Below, one piece after another: positions 18,240 to 28,625 of a DNA stretch of 29,323 nucleotides. The DNA is taken from contig JASVEC010000226.1 of NCBI GenBank assembly GCA_030770535.1, positions 1 through 29,323 on the forward strand. Direction: 5' to 3'. Both the position numbers and the translations under genes were made by a program. Source of the stretch: Batkoa obscura (taxonomy: Eukaryota; Entomophthoromycota; Entomophthoromycetes; Entomophthorales; Batkoaceae). The notes under the pieces were generated by a model, which saw only the letters and a program-made list of their open reading frames with translations, did no database searches and had not been told where the DNA came from. Numbering within the stretch: the stretch's first letter is position 1; every line of letters starts with the position of its first letter.

Positions 18240-19249
18240 TTACTGTTTAAGATTCTTAGAAAATAAGCTACTCCCAAGACAAAAACTCTGCCTTTGATGA
18301 TAATCCAAAATTTTAAGCTGACCAAAATATTCAAATTGCCCATTTGGGTAAATAGCACGTGTAAACTCATCTGTAATTTCCAAAGCAGCCAAATGTCCGC
18401 CTCTAAAATAGGAAGAAATACCAACATCAATAAGTATAATGCGATTATTACAACGAGCTGTAATTCGGTTTTTTTTTTGAATAGTATGTCCTATGACCAT
18501 ACGTTTTGCTTCTAAACGATTTAAAACTTCAGTTAACTTAGGACACATTTCATCTTCTGACTCCTTGGAATAGCCACGATACCATAGAGGTCCATCCCCT
18601 TTTTGCGTAAAAATAGCTCGCTTGCGTAGCTGTTTAGGATTATCTAATAAAAGATGATGTCGAGCTTTTTTATTTAAATCATCCACTTTTTTTGTAGACC
18701 AGTTTAAATTGATACCACCATGACAAAATACAGTATCACGAACTTTGATAGCAATCGTAAGGTTTCTCAAATACTGCCCAATAACTCCATCCTTACTAAG
18801 CGCTTTCTTACGCTCGTTTAAAGAGCCAAAGTTAGAAATATCTTTTTCAGATACATATTTATAGTTTTCAGCTAAATTCATTATCTCGTGATTACCTAAT
18901 AGTGGGATAAATAACCCTCCTTTTGTTTTTGCTTCTGAGCGAAGGTTTATAAAATAATTGTATAACTTTTTTGCGTCTGGGCCTCGGTCAGTTACATCCC
19001 CCTGAATTGAAGTTTAATTTTGATATCAAATAAAATATTGTAACTTACTGTCTGTATCAAAGTGGTATAATTACCACCAATCCATTGGTAATGATGGTTA
19101 ATTACTTTAGTCATCCTTAATATTTTAATTAGATGATTATAGTCCCCGTGGAGGTCACCTACAACTATTATTCGTTGTTTATGAGAATGACATCCTATTT
19201 TATAGTTTGAATGAAATAGAATTACAAAAATCAAAATAATTAAATTCAT
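18240..19249 (-). CDS. Secreted SLP-type metallophosphatase, paralog 1
   Basis: Two exons, 19249-19049 and 19001-18240, with a 47-nt phase-0 intron (GTAAGT...TTCAG) that splits QT from GDVTDRG; product 320 aa. The start at 19249 gives a signal sequence NLIILIFVILF; an in-frame ATG at 19333 would add 28 residues ahead of it and is less likely. Metal-binding motifs in order: GDLHGD, GDVTDRG, GNHE, FCHGG and GHT, with YRGY and CNNR as in Shewanella-like PPP phosphatases (SLP), a bacterial-like branch of Ser/Thr/Tyr phosphatases. Exon 2 starts well before the first Met of the plain ORF (18881). The C-terminus has an extra ~20 residues (HQRQSFCLGSSLF) absent in the paralogs. Location secretory pathway or outside; substrate unknown. 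The most diverged of the three. Confidence 0.85.
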
Positions 19250-20278
19250 ACTTAAAAGATATAAAAGTAAATTAACAGTTTTTTCCGCCTGTACTATTTG
19301 ACCCCTTCCTAATTTGGTAGCCTTCACTAACATTTTCTACAAATATTTTTTTGTAGTGATTATTAATATTTGATGATAATTCAATACTTTGATTATATTA
19401 TAACCACATAAATTAGCACATTTATTGTTGCTTTAACCTTTATAATATCTGGTCTCGACTTAAAAGTATAGTAATTTGATAATCTTATAATTTGATTTAT
19501 GTTTATATAGAATGTTTTGAGTAAAACAATATTGTTTGTTAATATCATCAAAGCCGGGTAGACTTATATTGTGGTTACTCTTAAATTAATTTCTATTACT
19601 TATTTAACTCGTCATATGTAGTGTTTGTTCGTTTGATAATTTCATAACATTATATATTTAGCACATGTGGACGCATCTTTGGCTTCACTTTATTTTCACT
19701 TTTTATGCTTAATCCTTTGAGTACTGAATGTCTCAAAAAATATATATTTGATCAGATCATGATTTCTAATCAATTTTGTGCTAATTAGGATAGTTTTCTT
19801 AAAACTCCAATACTCAAAGGGCTACTTTTAATTCAAATCATGTGGCCCATGTTCGTCAATTTAATTTTGATCTAAAAGAAGTGGTGAGCACTGTTCATCC
19901 ACGGTATTCAAGTGGCTAAAAATAGTACAAATCATTAATAAAAGTAATGATGAAAGCATAGTAACATGTTGAATCTAGCAAAGTTTATTTTAAAAATTAT
20001 ATGCTTAAGGCAGTGCTTATTACGACTAGTAGGAGTTACTAGAATGTATAGAATTTAAAAATGAATAACGATATTTAATTGTATGAGCTGGAGTTAGTAT
20101 ACAACAGGAACATTATTCCATAAAATTGATAGCTATATTACCCAAATCTTAATATGTATAGATAATTTCTTTAAGATTTGCTTAAATAAAATAAATGTTT
20201 TACTTTATACATTTACAAACAAATAATAGATAAAGTAGTATTTTAAATTATAATAGACAATGTATTTTATTATAAAAA
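19250..20278. other. Intergenic region upstream of phosphatase 1
   Basis: No gene recognised. It contains an inverted pair, CCTTTGAGTA near 19711 and TACTCAAAGG near 19812, about 90 bp apart, possibly the ends of a worn small element. Confidence 0.4.
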
Positions 20279-22189
20279 TTAAAGATTGGCTACTTGTTCC
20301 CACAATTTGTAAGGGTTTAGTAAGCTTTCTTCAGTATAGAAAATTCTCTTTTTAGCTGGAATCCAAGTGAATTCTAAAGGTCTTGGACTTTTAGAATCCG
20401 AAGGTTCTGAATAAGCTTCTCTAGAAGTATAAGAAAGTGCAATTTTAAATGGTGGAAATTTAAGGGAGTCTGGAGTGCCTAAAAGCCCAAATCGTTGTAA
20501 TTCCCATAAAACATAAGTAAGAGAATAAACGGTGCCACCTGCCAACGAAGCTACTGTACCTTCTGTTTTTTTGTCGCCGCCAACTAATACAGTTTTCACA
20601 CCATTAACTAATTGTAAATTGTTGCTAAATAAGGTACAAGTGGAATAACATACACCATTGGAAATGATAGTAATATCTTCTGGTTTGTAAGGAGATTCAT
20701 TGTTATTCTCCTTGATAAGATCAGCGAATGGGTTGGATGGACAATCGTCAAGAAATAGTTGAGTGTAACTACCTTCACTACCACCACGTACAAATTTACG
20801 TCCTTTTAAAAATTCTTCAGGACTACTAAAGTAAGTACCATCCAATTTTAACCAAGATTGAGGATCATGAAAACCTCCAGTGCCATTACTTGCCTTAACT
20901 AACGCATTAAAAATAGGACTCATTCTTTGATCGGTTCTAAAATATAATGGATTCGATTTTGGGAAAAAGTACTCAGCTAACCAATATCCAAGACATATAA
21001 TACCTCCTCCGTTATTACTTACATCAATTAATACTTTACTTACTTTCTTTTCTTTAAATGCTTTTAAGGCTGAAATAGTCTCATTAACAAAATAACTAAC
21101 TCCTGCAGGCGCAAAAGTAGGCAAGTTCAATAAAGCAGTATCCTCTTTAATTAAATAACTTTGTACAAAAAAACCCTTAGTTAATGGATCATTAAGCCCT
21201 GTGCTACTTTTGGATAATGGAAGTTCCTGGTCAATTTTAGTTTCAATAACTTGCTTGACTTCTTGTCTTAATAACTCTGGTCTTTCAACATCTTTATTTT
21301 CTTCATTAAATGGAGAACTTTGACGTTCACTAGGATTAACTGAGCAATTAGCCTTGTAATAACTAGCAGTATCATTATAGCCAGTTGGCCCAGTAACAAG
21401 ATAAGGCACTTTAACCCTTTCTTCATCATTACCAACTAAAAAAGTATAGCTTACTTCGCCTTTTTCAGGTACAATAGCTGAAACAGTGTGAGCCCCATAA
21501 GTAACACCCCAAGTACCAAAGGAATTAATGGGTTTAGCTAAAGCTAAATTTAATCTTGAATTACTGTCTCTTGAACCAGCAATATTCTTATCAGCATACA
21601 TTTGAAGGTAATCCAATGGTAATTGACCATTAATTAAATTGATTTTTTTACCAAGGTATTTAGTAACATTGACACCTTTACTTAACCAATATTCTTGATA
21701 AGCAGGAGGGAATTTAACATTGGACAAAACTTTAACAATTTGATTACCATCCTCATCATGATAAGTAAATAGTGGGAATGGCTGACGAAAGGTAAAGAAG
21801 TAAACACAAGCAGCAGCATAAACGGTATGACCATCATGTAAAGAATTAAATAAATTGATAATATCGCGATGGAAAGGAACTTCTTTTTGATGCTTTTTTT
21901 GACGAATTTCATCTAATCCTTTAATAATATTTACATTACTAGAGATCTTTTTCTCAGGTGAATCTTTTGCTATATCTAAAAAAGCATAAAATTCAGCTTC
22001 TTTTTTAAGTAGATCAATGTGCTCTTCAGCTTTCTTAGAATCTAAATCAATATTATTTAAACATGCTAATGTCTCTTCATATGTAAAGATGGGCTTCTTG
22101 GAAATTGTAGCACATGGATCTTCTCTTATATCAGCTGCGTTGGACACTAATACTAAAGCGAAGAAAGAGATAAGATTTAAAAGTTTCAT
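20279..22189 (-). CDS. Secreted S41-type (CPAF-like) peptidase
   Basis: 636 aa, intronless. Signal peptide about 1-18 (LISFFALVLVSNA). Residues about 20-130 form the N-terminal region ending in LHDGHTVYAA; His121 of HDGH fits the catalytic-region His seen in fungal S41 relatives. A PDZ-like middle (about 170-240, INLINGQLPLDYLQMY) is followed by the crotonase-like protease core. There, LIDVSNNGGGIICLG is the family strand and SNGVCYSTCTLFSNNL holds the probable nucleophile Ser near 516. LVGGDKKTEG and the C-terminal WELQR...P segments follow as in the family. These proteases are secreted or surface-bound in fungi and may process proteins or nutrients. No truncation or broken motif seen. Neighbouring phosphatase genes share the strand but spacing of about 1 kb argues for separate promoters. 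Confidence 0.85.
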   Translation of the reverse strand: MKLLNLISFFALVLVSNAADIREDPCATISKKPIFTYEETLACLNNIDLDSKKAEEHIDLLKKEAEFYAFLDIAKDSPEKKISSNVNIIKGLDEIRQKKHQKEVPFHRDIINLFNSLHDGHTVYAAACVYFFTFRQPFPLFTYHDEDGNQIVKVLSNVKFPPAYQEYWLSKGVNVTKYLGKKINLINGQLPLDYLQMYADKNIAGSRDSNSRLNLALAKPINSFGTWGVTYGAHTVSAIVPEKGEVSYTFLVGNDEERVKVPYLVTGPTGYNDTASYYKANCSVNPSERQSSPFNEENKDVERPELLRQEVKQVIETKIDQELPLSKSSTGLNDPLTKGFFVQSYLIKEDTALLNLPTFAPAGVSYFVNETISALKAFKEKKVSKVLIDVSNNGGGIICLGYWLAEYFFPKSNPLYFRTDQRMSPIFNALVKASNGTGGFHDPQSWLKLDGTYFSSPEEFLKGRKFVRGGSEGSYTQLFLDDCPSNPFADLIKENNNESPYKPEDITIISNGVCYSTCTLFSNNLQLVNGVKTVLVGGDKKTEGTVASLAGGTVYSLTYVLWELQRFGLLGTPDSLKFPPFKIALSYTSREAYSEPSDSKSPRPLEFTWIPAKKRIFYTEESLLNPYKLWEQVANL

Positions 22190-22242
22190 TATTTATAATT
22201 TAAAAGCTAACTTTTAATTTAATCTATAACTTACTTAGTAGC

Positions 22243-22250
22243 TTTTTATA
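22243..22250 (-). promoter_or_regulatory. TATA box of the S41 peptidase gene
   Basis: TATAAAAA on the - strand about 55 nt before the ATG. Confidence 0.5.
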
Positions 22251-23162
22251 CTATAAATTTTTAGCATGGATTTTAAATATTTTATTTATTTGAATTTATC
22301 TTGTATTTATTTTGGATTTATTTTTATCATATTATTTCTTATTCATTCACCTGATGTTACTACTGACAAGTTCCATGCATTCAACTGTAAGCTGAATTTA
22401 CTAAATTAAAATTCATATTAGTTGTTTCGAAAATATCACATCAAAAATCAGGGATAAAGTTTAAAATTTTGAATTGGAACTATTAATTATAAGATCATAT
22501 TAACATGAAATAAGTCAACTTTTATCAATAATGGTAAAATTTTGATTTATAGTTCAAATAAATTTAGAATAATTCAGAAATCATATTATATTTGTTATCA
22601 CTTAGATGCATATTCTTTTTGTTTTATTAACTCATCTTACTTTCTTTATGTTAGAATTGAATATACTTTCTTAGTTTATTTTGGATTTAATTACAATTGT
22701 TTTGTTCTTTACTCAATTACGAAATAAGGATTGTTAATTAGATTATAGCTTTTGATTATTGTATTATGTATCTATTGCTATTTCTTGATTATTTTAATTA
22801 TTTTAGATGTTATTTTAGGCAGATTTGTCATTCCTTTTTAGCTTGTGTTTTATAAGTAAAAGTATATATAGTTTTATATTAAGTTTTGAAGTAGACTTAA
22901 TATTTAACCAAATAAAAATAAACTATAAGCATGTAGAAAAGTAATAAATTAGTTAAGATATTAAACAAAGAAAAATGAATAACCTCAATTTTAAATAACA
23001 TTTGTTTAATCTAATAAGACTTAGTAATGATTGAATTTATAAAAATTATTTTTTATTTGAATTCTATTATCTTTGATTATAAAATATTTAATAGGAATGA
23101 ACCCGTTTATTATCTTGATAGTTTGATAGCTTGATACGTATTTTAGAAAAATAAAGCTTATA
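22251..23162. other. AT-rich intergenic stretch
   Basis: Small ORFs at 22542-22727 (+) and 23021-23209 (-) have no recognisable features and look random. No RNA gene seen. Confidence 0.45.
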
Positions 23163-23255
23163 TGTAGATGCATTTGTTTAAGAGTTTTATTAGCAATTAT
23201 TCTACTCAAATAGCGCTTGAGAAATGAAAAAAGTCATAAAGTCAAAAAAAACTCA
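23163..23255 (+). mobile_element. ~93-bp MITE, copy 11 (worn)
   Basis: Starts TGTAGATGCATTTG, ends AAACTCA, flanked by TA at 23161-23162 and 23256-23257; core CTACTCAAATAGCGCTTGAG. Confidence 0.72.
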
Positions 23256-23517
23256 TATCATATTACCAGTTGATTGTCCTTAAGCTTATCTAAATTGATT
23301 TATTTTCGATTATTTCAAATTAATATAAATTTTATAATCTTAGTTTTCTATTGAAATTTTAATAATTGATCATAGCTTTTAATATCAGATAAATTTGATA
23401 TATTGTTTTTTATCAAGAGTGATTTAAAGAGTATTTTGAATCATGGTTGTATTTTGAGTTCTATTTGGTTGAATTTGAAGCTTACTTTAAGATAACTCTA
23501 TACTTATTAAATAATAA

Positions 23518-23556
23518 TAAGTTAGTAAGTTAATAAGTTAATAAGTTAATAAGTTA
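23518..23556 (+). repeat. Short tandem repeat (AAGTTAAT-like)
   Basis: About five units of AAGTTAAT/AAGTTAGT in a row, downstream of phosphatase 2. Confidence 0.65.
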
Positions 23557-23662
23557 AAACTGTTCATAATATTGTCTATTTGAAATCAATAAATCAGTCA
23601 ATGATAATATTTAACTTATTAGCAAAAAACAATAAAATATAGAAAGTTAAAACATAATTTTA

Positions 23663-24623
23663 TTAATTTGAAATACTTTTAGGTGAATCAAAATACTCAA
23701 ATTTACCATTTGGATAAACAGCACGTGTATAAGAATCTGTGAATTCTAACGCAGCTAAATGACCACCATCATAATAGGAGGAAATAGCTACATCAATAAG
23801 TATAGCACGATTATTACAACGAGTCGTTATCTTATTATTCTTTTGGATAGTATGTCCCATTACCATTCTTTTAGCACCTAAGTTATCTAATGCTTTAGTT
23901 AATTTAGAACAAACCTCATCTTCATCGTCTTTAGCATAACCACGATACCAAAGTGGACCATCCCCTTTTTGAGTAAATATACTCCGTTTACTTAATTGAC
24001 TAGCAGAATCTAATAACAAATACTCATGGGATTCTTTATTCAAACCTTCCACTTTCTTTTTTGACCAATCTAAATTGACACCACCATGGCAGAAGATAGT
24101 ATCGTGGACTTTGGCAGTAACGTTAAGATTTCTCAAATATTGTCCAATGACACCCGATTTACTGAATTCTTCCTTACGCTTTTTTTCACTTCCAAAATTA
24201 GCTATATCTTCTTCGGATACATCTTTATAGTTCTCAGACAAATTCATGGTCTCATGATTACCCAGTAAGGGGATAAACAAACCACTTTTAGAGGCTGCAT
24301 CTTGACGAAGTTCCATAAAATAATTATATATTTTTTTAGCATTGGGACCACGATCAGTTACATCTCCCTATATTAATAATGAACATTTAATCAAATTGAC
24401 TTTATTTAAAGTGAATTACCGTTTGTATTAAAGTGGTACTATTTCCTCCAATCCATTCATTTTCTTCATTGATTATTTTGGTCATTTTTAATACCTTTAG
24501 CATATTTTCATAGTCTCCATGTAAATCACCTACCGCAACAACTCGATACTTAGAAGATTGACATACTACTAAGGAGTCGGAACCAAGTAAAAAGGCAGCA
24601 GCTAAAAGTGAAAGTAATTTCAT
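23663..24623 (-). CDS. Secreted SLP-type metallophosphatase, paralog 2
   Basis: Two exons, 24623-24420 and 24367-23663, with a 52-nt phase-0 intron (GTAATT...TATAG) at exactly the site used in paralog 1 (QT|GDVTDRG); 302 aa. Start 24623 aligns with paralog 3; an ATG four codons upstream (24635) is possible. Signal peptide KLLSLLAAAFLLGSDSLVV ends before CQS. Motifs: GDLHGD, GDVTDRG, GNHETMN, FCHGGVNL, YRGY, GHTIQ, CNNRAILID. Identical at the base level to paralog 3 from 23792 to 23962. Ends with YFDSPKSISN and lacks the tail of paralog 1. Expected to bind two metals and remove phosphate from a protein or small substrate in the secretory pathway or outside; substrate unknown. Confidence 0.87.
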
Positions 24624-24682
24624 AATAGAAAACAATCTGAAGTAAATAATTAATGAACAATCTCTTTATTTATTTATACATA

Positions 24683-24689
24683 TTTTATA
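24683..24689 (-). promoter_or_regulatory. TATA box of phosphatase paralog 2
   Basis: TATAAAA on the - strand, about 60 nt before the chosen ATG. Confidence 0.45.
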
Positions 24690-25383
24690 TGCAGTATTAG
24701 AAATCTAATTTTGTACTTTTTTTTATCCTCTAATCGTTGAGTTTGAGTACTCGTGGAATTTTTCAAAATGTTATTCTGGAGTCATAATTTGATATTCGAG
24801 TTTTATTAGTTTAAATTAGTAAATCATATTTATATAGTGTTAAATAAAAAAAAGGTGAACTTATTCTTTACATTTGTTAATCCATGTGTTAGCTTGGATT
24901 GATACATAGTTTATCTTTTTAATTCATACACTTATTGCTAATTTTGTTAGTTATAATTCCTGTATTTTTTTTTGTTTATAGCCTCCTCTCATGTATTATC
25001 TTTATCAAACTTTTTAGCCCGTGTTTTATATAATTTCAATCAAAAAACCTAATCAATTTTTATCAATTTTTATCAATTTCATTAGTGAGAAAAACTGAAC
25101 TTTTCTATCAGTGTAGTTTTTGTTAAAATTAGCCCAGTTCTTTTTGATTGAGATCTTAATTAAAAAAGGAGGGTTACAATTAGAAGATTTTAATAGTCAA
25201 GACACCTTTTACTGGAGTATAGAATTAAAGTTCCAATTTGAATTAAGTTATTTAAATTCAAACTAGTGAGATAAATCTATTATCTTGGTATGAAATAGAT
25301 AACGTTTTAAAATATCTTTATTATTTTGATAAGAAAGTATATATACAGTTCCATTCTTTTGTTAAACTATTAAATTAACTACA
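24690..25383. other. Intergenic region between divergent phosphatase genes, left part
   Basis: Nothing beyond AT-rich sequence and a short TCAATTTTTA triplication near 25056-25085. Confidence 0.4.
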
Positions 25384-25479
25384 TAGGGATGTTTTTTTGG
25401 TTTTATCACTTTTTCCATTTTTTAAGCGCTATTTGAGCGGAAAGATTATTGATAAAATTATTAAAAAGGTACATCCCCA
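25384..25479 (-). mobile_element. 96-bp MITE, copy 12
   Basis: Starts TAGGGATGTTTTTTTGG, ends ACATCCCCA then TA; core TTAAGCGCTATTTGAGCGG. It lies in the divergent upstream region shared by phosphatases 2 and 3. Confidence 0.8.
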
Positions 25480-25481
25480 TA

Positions 25482-26404
25482 CAAATTTCATAAATTTAAG
25501 TTTAAATCAAACTCAAATTTTAATAAATTAATATTGTATTTATATATAAAATGATATATTAGTTTAAAAAATAATTCATGTTGTATGATTGAAGAGTTAA
25601 ACACCAGTACCTCTAAGATCAAATCTGTATTCAATTGATCATATTATTAGAGTTTCGTAAACTTTTTAAATTTATAAATCTCTTACACATCTTGAGCCCA
25701 TGAGTTTTAAAAATTACTTAAATTTTTTAGTTATAAAATTTATAAATACTCTTATTATTTATAAACAAAACATTCTACTGATTATAATAAATAAAGCGAT
25801 CTAAGTTACTTTAAACTTGCTAGTAATATTTATATTTATATATATAATTTAGTGATTATAAACTAGCACTTTTCAACATAACTCATCTTCTTTATTCCTC
25901 TCTTTCAATCTAATCCTTTCTCGTTTAATAAGAAGCTTTATTGAGATTAAAAACAAAATGGACATCATTTGGATTTAAGCAACCTATCAAATACAAGAAA
26001 AGTTTGAATTCTGATTTTGCACAGTTGTAAAGCCTTTTCTAGATGATATGGATCCTAGAGTTCACTGACTCCAGTATCTATCCTTTTATTTTGATCAATA
26101 AAACACTCCGAAAACAAGATTTTCAAAAAGAAAACATATATCATAATTGACAAAATTAACATTATTACTAGAGTATTAGATTTAGTTAATACTTTTTCTA
26201 AAAAAATTATACTTAAAGCTATTCAACATGAATCTTATTAAATAAAGATATCTACTGAAAGAAAATGAATCATTTTAAAAAAGGTAACTTCATTTTGTAA
26301 CAATGCACTAACAGAACTATATTCTTAACTATTTTGAACTTACAATTCAAAATAGTCATCTGTATACCATAGAGCTTTAGAGGTGGCTTAAATAAATTAA
26401 CATA
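25482..26404. other. Intergenic region between divergent phosphatase genes, middle part
   Basis: About 0.9 kb with no ORF, repeat or RNA gene that I could support. Confidence 0.4.
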
Positions 26405-26500
26405 TGGGGATGTATTTTTTTAAGAATTTTACTAATAATTTTTCCACTTAAATAGCGCTTAAGAAATGGAGAAAGTGATGAAATCAAAAAAACACCCTCA
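26405..26500 (+). mobile_element. 96-bp MITE, copy 13
   Basis: Starts TGGGGATGTATTTTTT, ends ACACCCTCA, flanked by TA at 26403-26404 and 26501-26502. About 290 bp upstream of the TATA box of phosphatase 3. Confidence 0.82.
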
Positions 26501-26787
26501 TATATAAAAGTTCTTATTCGTGATAGTAAGTTTACGTTAATTGAGAATAATAAAAAATGAACATTCTATTTCAATCTATCAAATACGAGGAATTAATAAA
26601 CCATGTTTATTAAATTATAAATACATATTAATAGCCGATTTATGAGTTACTAAAATTAGAATTTGAAATCTTGATATTTGATTAATTGTTTACAAATAAA
26701 GCTATACAGTTAATTTCAATTAAAGAATAAAATAAAATAAATAAATTACAATTTTTTAAAAATTTTAATATTCCAATGTAAAATAGA

Positions 26788-26794
26788 TATAAAT
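26788..26794 (+). promoter_or_regulatory. TATA box of phosphatase paralog 3
   Basis: TATAAAT, 53 nt before the ATG; the spacing resembles that in the other secreted-protein genes here. Confidence 0.5.
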
Positions 26795-26846
26795 GATGAA
26801 GAAATATCAAACTTTAAGTTTATATTTTATTAATTTTTAAAAAATT

Positions 26847-27794
26847 ATGAATTTATTTTCCACTTTAATAGCTGCCATTTTACTTGTTAACAATTCCCTG
26901 GTGGAATGTCAATCGGATAGTTATCGCGTTGTTGCGGTTGGTGATTTACATGGAGATTATGATAATATGATCAAAATATTGCAAATGACTAAAGTGATTA
27001 ATGAAGAACATGAATGGATTGGTGGAAGTCATACGACTTTAGTACAGACTGGGGATGTAACTGATCGTGGACCGGATGCCAAGAAAATATATACTTATTT
27101 TATGAAACTTCGTCAAGATGCCTCATCTAAAGGTGGCTTATTTGTTCCATTGTTAGGTAACCATGAGACTAAAAACATGATTGAAAATTATAAAGATGTG
27201 TCTAAACAAGATATTTCTGCTTTTGGTTCTGAAAAGGAACGTAAGCAGGAATTTAGTGAATCAGGTATTATTGGTAAATATTTAAGAAATTTAGATATTA
27301 CTGCTAAGGTTCATGACACTGTTTTCTGTCATGGCGGCGTCAATTTAGATTGGTCAAAAAAGAAAGTAGATGGCTTAAACAAAGAATTTCATGAACTTGT
27401 TTCGTCCGAAAGTAAGGGAGAATTAAAAGAGAGTGAAATATTTTCAAAAGAGGGCGATGGTCCACTTTGGTATCGTGGTTATGCTAAAGACGATGAAGAT
27501 GAGGTTTGTTCTAAATTAACTAAAGCATTAGATAACTTAGGTGCTAAAAGAATGGTAATGGGACATACTATCCAAAAGAATAATAAGATAACGACTCGTT
27601 GTAATAATCGTGCTATACTTATTGATATTGCAATCTCTTCTTTTTATGATGGTGGCCATTTAGGTGCCTTTGAATTCACAGATTCTTATATGCGTGCTGT
27701 TTATCCAAATGGTAAATTTGAGTACTTTGGTAAAGCTAAAGAGGTTTCAAATGATTCAGAAGGTCTAGAAGATCTAGAAGATTCAAGCGATTAA
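26847..27794 (+). CDS. Secreted SLP-type metallophosphatase, paralog 3 (intronless)
   Basis: 315 aa in one exon. Signal peptide about 1-21 (LIAAILLVNNSLVEC). Motifs in order: VVAVGDLHGDYDNM (about 28-41), VQTGDVTDRGPD (about 67-78), LLGNHETKN, FCHGGVNLDWS, DGPLWYRGYAKDDEDE, MGHTIQ, CNNRAILID. The site where paralogs 1 and 2 have an intron is fused without a scar (QTGDVT). NHETKN replaces the usual NHE-x-MN, a conservative-looking change next to a metal-binding His. It has an acidic C-terminal extension (SEGLEDLEDSSD). 27456-27626 is identical to paralog 2. Orientation is opposite to the other two. Same family caveats: phosphatase by motif, substrate unknown. Confidence 0.9.
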   Translation: MNLFSTLIAAILLVNNSLVECQSDSYRVVAVGDLHGDYDNMIKILQMTKVINEEHEWIGGSHTTLVQTGDVTDRGPDAKKIYTYFMKLRQDASSKGGLFVPLLGNHETKNMIENYKDVSKQDISAFGSEKERKQEFSESGIIGKYLRNLDITAKVHDTVFCHGGVNLDWSKKKVDGLNKEFHELVSSESKGELKESEIFSKEGDGPLWYRGYAKDDEDEVCSKLTKALDNLGAKRMVMGHTIQKNNKITTRCNNRAILIDIAISSFYDGGHLGAFEFTDSYMRAVYPNGKFEYFGKAKEVSNDSEGLEDLEDSSD

Positions 27795-28321
27795 ATTGTG
27801 TTTATAGATTATATACAATTGTACATCATTAGCTTATGATTTTTAAAAATAAATAAGATCATTGAAACTGGATCTACATGAATATTTTTTATAAGTCTAT
27901 TTTACTTGTTAAATAACTAAGTTAGTATCAAATAAAAATATTAATATTCATAATATAAAAGAGCACGAGTTTTCTTTGATAGACTTATGTCCCAAATGTT
28001 TTATTAGCTAAAATAGAAACATAAATATTTAGGTAAACTTAAAAAACCATACCATTCGTAATAGACTTGTAAAAGCTAAACATAAAGTTTTCATTATCTT
28101 TATCTTCAACAAACTAAGTTAAAATAGCTCCTATTTTGTTTTTGACCTCTATAAAAGAATTTACTGAACAAGGGGAGCAACTAAATAAATAAAGTAATAA
28201 AAGAGGCAGTAGATCAAAATGAAAAGAGGAAATTTTTTATAAATCTACAACTTATAGAAAGGATTTAAAAAAATAATAGCAGTATTTTCGAAGTTCAGTA
28301 TAAAATAGTTTTCGAAATGAT
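27795..28321. other. AT-rich intergenic stretch
   Basis: 3' flank of phosphatase 3. No gene or family repeat recognised. Confidence 0.4.
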
Positions 28322-28525
28322 AAGTGTGAAATATCGGTTTGTCAGTTCCATGGTTAATTATAGCATAATAATCGCCTAAGCTGTTGTGTTCTCGAGTTCA
28401 GAGAAAACCAATCCCACGTTCTTAGTTTGATTTGCTATGAGAATTTCTAGCTCCATCCCAAAGGATGTTATCTTCTCATTTTGATATTTATAGTTTTCAG
28501 AGTATAAAAGAGATTTTAGAATATA
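28322..28525 (-). repeat. Dispersed ~205-bp repeat C, copy 2
   Basis: Inverted relative to 6582-6786, about 94 percent identical by eye. Its right edge coincides with the TA at which MITE copy 14 starts. Confidence 0.7.
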
Positions 28526-28623
28526 GGAATGTTTTTTTTGACTTCATTATTTTTCCATTTTTTGAGCGTAATTTAAGTAGAAAATTTGTTAATAAAATTC
28601 TTAAATACAAAGACACATCCCCA
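28524..28623 (-). mobile_element. 100-bp MITE, copy 14
   Basis: Starts TAGGAATGTTTTTTTTG, ends ACACATCCCCA, TA at 28522-28523 and 28624-28625. Overlaps the last bases of repeat C. Confidence 0.8.
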
Positions 28624-28625
28624 TA

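Noticed and set aside
22542-23209. Small ORFs at 22542-22727 and 23021-23209
   Set aside because: Composition of random AT-rich DNA; no signal peptide, homology or splice partner that I can see.
24069-24268. 60-codon + strand ORF inside phosphatase 2
   Set aside because: Opposite-strand shadow of a gene with complete phosphatase motifs.
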